A stretch of DNA of 8,857 nucleotides from Nitrosomonadales bacterium (GTDB taxonomy: Bacteria > Pseudomonadota > Gammaproteobacteria > Burkholderiales > Nitrosomonadaceae): NCBI GenBank assembly GCA_004525885.1, contig SPBV01000069.1, forward strand, positions 1-8,857, read 5' to 3'. Of this stretch, positions 6,966 to 8,857 are shown piece after piece (within the stretch, counting starts at the first letter, position 1; each line of letters begins with the position of its first letter). Below the pieces are notes generated by a model, which was not told the DNA's origin, searched no databases, and saw nothing but the letters and a program-made list of their open reading frames with translations. The position numbers were made by a program, and so were the translations under genes.

Positions 6966-7301
6966 ATGAAATTCATTATTCTTACTTTACTCACTACATT
7001 GTTACTAACCTCGTGCGCTACAGTTGAAAAGATGAGTAACCTCCGAGAAGGCATGACGAAATCAGAAGTTATAAGCACTGCTGGTAGCCCTAGTGGCTTC
7101 CATCGCAACGGTGAGTATGAGGCCCTTCTCTACACAGACCTCCTGATCAATGGTTGGTCTGTATTTAGCGGATTATCTTGGGATCGAACGGATTATTCCG
7201 TGATTCTAAAAAATGATCAAGTGATTGAATATGGTCCTGGAAAAATTGTTAAACATAAGAAAAACGAATCGCCATACGCTCTTATTCAAGAGCAATACTA
7301 A
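6966..7301 (+). CDS. Small lipoprotein with BamE/SmpA-like motif
   Basis: A 111-residue predicted lipoprotein. The signal peptide ends in the lipobox LTSC with Cys17 as the lipidation site; Ala at +2 points to the outer membrane. The mature part begins with TVEKMSNLREGMTKSEVISTAGSP (by position 19-42), whose LxxGMTxxEV...GxP pattern is the signature of SmpA/OmlA (BamE)-like small domains. The rest (YEALLYTD, 51-58; DYSVILKND, 76-84; VIEYG, 86-90) fits the beta strands after the two helices of that fold. It is probably not BamE itself, which has a different tail and context. GGAG at 6954-6957, 8 bases before ATG 6966, is a good ribosome binding site. It lies 122 bases after czcA on the same strand with no clear terminator between, so partial read-through from the efflux operon is possible. 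Specific function unknown. Confidence 0.8.
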   Translation: MKFIILTLLTTLLLTSCATVEKMSNLREGMTKSEVISTAGSPSGFHRNGEYEALLYTDLLINGWSVFSGLSWDRTDYSVILKNDQVIEYGPGKIVKHKKNESPYALIQEQY

Positions 7302-7408
7302 CTGTCAAAAAGATCACCTGGTCCCATTCCTGCAAATTAATTGTAGGCGTACTGTTTACAAAAAAACCAAACAATGAGTCTAATTAATGAATTGAAATAT
7401 CTTATCTT

Positions 7409-7621
7409 CTACAATTTCTCTTTTAACCCGTCATCTATAACGTGCGCTGTGCTAGCATCTGCACCATGTATTATGGAATTATCTTTTGAATGACGAGTCG
7501 ATGTATTATCTTCCACCCGTAGCGGCTCGGATTGAACGCTTTGTGCTATAAAAAGCGCTGTTGTTATACAAATAACAGTGATAATCAATACTAATAATAT
7601 CTCTTGTAATATATGTTTCAT
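7409..7621 (-). CDS. Small membrane-anchored protein of unknown function
   Basis: A 70-residue protein that I do not recognise. Residues 6-27 (from QEILLVLIITV) form one hydrophobic helix after a short MKHIL start, either a membrane anchor or an uncleaved signal; cleavage near Ser28 is also possible. The remaining 40 residues (31-70) are polar and low in complexity, rich in Asp, Ser, Thr and His, with no cysteine or known motif. Support that it is real comes from a strong Shine-Dalgarno (GAGGAGA, 7 bases before the ATG), its place outside any other gene, and an ordinary inner-membrane-protein N-terminus. It converges with the lipoprotein gene, with 107 bases between the two stop codons, and diverges from the methyltransferase gene. 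A chance ORF cannot be excluded because of its small size. Confidence 0.55.
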   Translation of the reverse strand: MKHILQEILLVLIITVICITTALFIAQSVQSEPLRVEDNTSTRHSKDNSIIHGADASTAHVIDDGLKEKL

Positions 7622-7628
7622 CGCCTTC

Positions 7629-7635
7629 TCTCCTC
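7629..7635 (-). promoter_or_regulatory. Strong ribosome binding site for the 70-residue membrane protein
   Basis: On the minus strand the sequence reads GAGGAGA, 7 bases before the ATG at 7621. This is an almost ideal anti-16S pairing sequence and the main reason to believe the short minus-strand gene. A second purine block, GAAGG, lies closer to the start. Confidence 0.6.
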
Positions 7636-7888
7636 ATACAAACGCTTAACCTTAAAAGATGTAAACGCAGACCAATAATTATCTGGCACCTGTGTGGATA
7701 TATTTTTAATTTAGAGCAACTACTTAAATTTATTCTTTGATTTATATAATTATCTAGTTGCCTGTATAGGTTAATAGCTCCCTACAAAATACTCTGTAAA
7801 GAAAATCACATTATTAGAAAGATAACAGAGCAAAGTTACATAGAAGTTGAACAGTATGCGATTTATATATAGATAAAATAACAGCCAC

Positions 7889-7902
7889 CTGATCTTGATC
7901 AG
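7889..7902. promoter_or_regulatory. Perfect inverted repeat, operator candidate before the methyltransferase
   Basis: CTGATC-TT-GATCAG is a perfect 6-bp inverted repeat with a 2-base centre, a typical size for a dimeric regulator site. It is immediately followed by another palindrome, AGATATCT (7901-7908). It ends 13 bases before the TTGACT -35 candidate at 7916, a position that suits an activator. Which protein binds it is unknown. It is not followed by a T run, so it is not a terminator. Confidence 0.35.
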
Positions 7903-7915
7903 ATATCTAATCGTA

Positions 7916-7944
7916 TTGACTCCTCACCATCCTAGGCGTAAGTT
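7916..7944 (+). promoter_or_regulatory. Candidate promoter for the O-methyltransferase gene
   Basis: TTGACT (7916-7921) matches the -35 consensus at five of six bases. With a 17-base spacer the -10 position (7939-7944) is TAAGTT, which keeps T, A and the final T only. Transcription would begin near 7951, leaving a leader of about 40 bases. The weak -10 is consistent with a regulated promoter but also with a chance match. Confidence 0.3.
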
Positions 7945-7991
7945 TAGTTACAAGGACGGATCGAAATCATATCTTTTGTGGAGCGTTAACA

Positions 7992-8681
7992 GTGCCAAAT
8001 ATGCAACCCCCAACCATATTCAATCCAAAGGTTCTAAACCCGGTTGATCCTGCTATTGAGGGTTACATGCGTCACCTAGTGAATCGAACAGATGATCCAG
8101 TTCTTACCGAAATGGAAACTATGGCAGAGAATAAAAACTTCCCTATTGTTGGTCGTCTTGTTGGTATTTTTCTTGAAACATTAGCAAGAACTATTGATGC
8201 CAAACGTGTATTTGAGTTTGGTAGTGGATATGGCTATTCAGCTTACTGGTTTTCAAAAGCAGTAGGGCCAGAAGGAAACGTGATTTGCAGTGACGCTGAT
8301 CCTCTAAACAAAGAAAAAGCTGAGAGGTATCTGAATTCGGCGGGTTTGGGAAATAGGGTTAGTTTTCACGTTGGGTTTGCTCAAGATATTTTTTCTAAAA
8401 CTGAAGGGATGTTTGATATCTGTTACAACGATGTCGATAAAGGCCAATACCCTGAAGTATGGCATCTAGCTAAAAATAAAATTAGACTAGGCGGGCTATA
8501 TATTGCTGATAATGCGCTGTGGCATGGACGAGTTGCAGTAGATAATTATGTTGATATCGTCCCTGGTTGGACAGAAGCAATTATGGAGCACAACCAGTTA
8601 ATTTTTAATGATCCAGAATTTGATGCTTTTATCAATCCAATCCGGGATGGTGTTATTGTCGCGCGCAGGAAAACCAAGTAG
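7992..8681 (+). CDS. Class I SAM-dependent O-methyltransferase (COMT/CCoAOMT-like, family 3)
   Basis: A 229-residue soluble enzyme predicted to move the methyl group of S-adenosylmethionine to a hydroxyl, probably of a catechol-like compound. Motif I is EFGSGYGYS (75-83), matching the family's E(I/F)GxGxGYS. ICSDADP (98-104) is the acidic strand that holds the SAM ribose. D147 in YNDVDKGQYP and D173-N174 in ADNALWHGRV align with the three residues that bind the divalent metal ion in catechol O-methyltransferase, so the active site is complete. Length is normal for the family (about 220). The GTG at 7992 is preferred because GGAG (7980-7983) lies 8 bases upstream; ATG 8001 would be 17 bases from it. 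The gene stands alone, 370 bases from its divergent neighbour, with no pathway genes nearby, so the natural substrate cannot be told. No link to metal efflux is evident. Confidence 0.88.
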   Translation: MPNMQPPTIFNPKVLNPVDPAIEGYMRHLVNRTDDPVLTEMETMAENKNFPIVGRLVGIFLETLARTIDAKRVFEFGSGYGYSAYWFSKAVGPEGNVICSDADPLNKEKAERYLNSAGLGNRVSFHVGFAQDIFSKTEGMFDICYNDVDKGQYPEVWHLAKNKIRLGGLYIADNALWHGRVAVDNYVDIVPGWTEAIMEHNQLIFNDPEFDAFINPIRDGVIVARRKTK

Positions 8682-8857
8682 GAATTTTAAATTTTAGGTC
8701 GCAAGAATATGCCTGAAATGAAGCTAAAATGTAATGTGTATGAATTTTATAGGAACAATATTACAAGGCAACCCATGTAGTAACACTACTTTATCTTAAA
8801 TAAACTAATATTAGATAGGCCTTTCCAATATCTTCTTCCTAGCAACATCTCTAAGCA
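8682..8857. other. Non-coding flank after the methyltransferase
   Basis: No gene is recognisable. The only structure is a short hairpin, GTAGT-AAC-ACTAC (8777-8789), followed by TTTAT. Its 5-bp stem and lack of a real T run make it a poor terminator. A 23-codon ORF from ATG 8709 has no ribosome binding site and no family resemblance. Confidence 0.4.

Larger units (their letters stand above)
7622..7991. other. 370-base AT-rich intergenic region between divergent genes
   Basis: The stretch separates the minus-strand small membrane gene from the plus-strand methyltransferase gene. I find no ORF, RNA gene or long repeat in it. It holds the minus-strand ribosome binding site at its left end, and the inverted repeat (7889-7902) and promoter candidate (7916-7944) at its right end. 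A weaker alternative promoter element, TTGAAC at 7847-7852, has no well-spaced -10. The middle (about 7700-7850) is AT-rich with no structure I can name. Confidence 0.6.

Noticed and set aside
7359..7366. A-run after the lipoprotein gene as the T tract of a terminator for the minus-strand gene
   Set aside because: No stable GC-containing hairpin precedes it on the minus strand.
7736..7754. Second Fur-box-like site in the 370-base intergenic region
   Set aside because: Only the 3' half matches; total agreement is about 11 of 19, as expected in AT-rich DNA.
7895..7911. FNR/ANR-type box (TTGAT...ATC) before the methyltransferase
   Set aside because: The half-sites are separated by five bases instead of four and the second half does not match ATCAA.

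Overview
The window reads as chromosomal or island DNA from a Gram-negative proteobacterium. All the efflux genes have their closest recognisable relatives in the heavy-metal RND (HME-RND) systems of Betaproteobacteria such as Cupriavidus. The rather AT-rich composition (by eye a little over 40% GC) and the long AT-rich intergenic stretches would fit a Nitrosomonas-like betaproteobacterium better than Cupriavidus itself. That taxonomic guess is inference only, because the window has no rRNA or other marker.

Layout. Positions 1-147 are a non-coding leader with a candidate sigma70 promoter and a good match to a Fur-type operator. Positions 148-525 encode a small histidine-rich secreted or membrane protein in the place where czcI/cnrI-type genes usually sit. 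A 185-base gap (526-710) follows. It carries two perfect 7-bp direct repeats one helical turn apart, just upstream of a -10-like hexamer, in the style of OmpR/PhoB-family response-regulator sites. Positions 711-6843 hold a complete czcC-czcB-czcA tripartite metal efflux operon: outer-membrane channel, periplasmic adaptor and inner-membrane RND pump. czcC and czcB overlap by 8 bases; czcA follows after 57 bases. Next comes a small lipoprotein with a BamE/SmpA-like motif (6966-7301). A 70-codon membrane-anchored protein of unknown function lies on the opposite strand (complement of 7409-7621) with a very good ribosome binding site. A 370-base intergenic region precedes a class I SAM-dependent O-methyltransferase (7992-8681). 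The last 176 bases hold no recognisable gene.

How it works together. CzcA carries, at exactly residues 402, 408 and 415, the Asp/Asp/Glu set known to be needed for proton-coupled transport in Cupriavidus CzcA, and it lacks a Met at the place aligned with the CusA copper-binding loop. The pump is therefore predicted to export divalent cations (Zn, Co, Cd or Ni), not Cu(I)/Ag(I). The adaptor has an extra N-terminal periplasmic domain but no histidine-rich stretch; in this locus the histidine-rich polypeptide is the separate small upstream protein. No regulator, CDF exporter (czcD) or two-component pair lies in the window, so the two operator candidates (Fur-like before the first gene, OmpR/PhoB-like before czcC) are the only local hints to regulation. 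The lipoprotein, small membrane protein and methyltransferase are not clearly part of the efflux system. I see no mobile element, CRISPR array, RNA gene or convincing intrinsic terminator.
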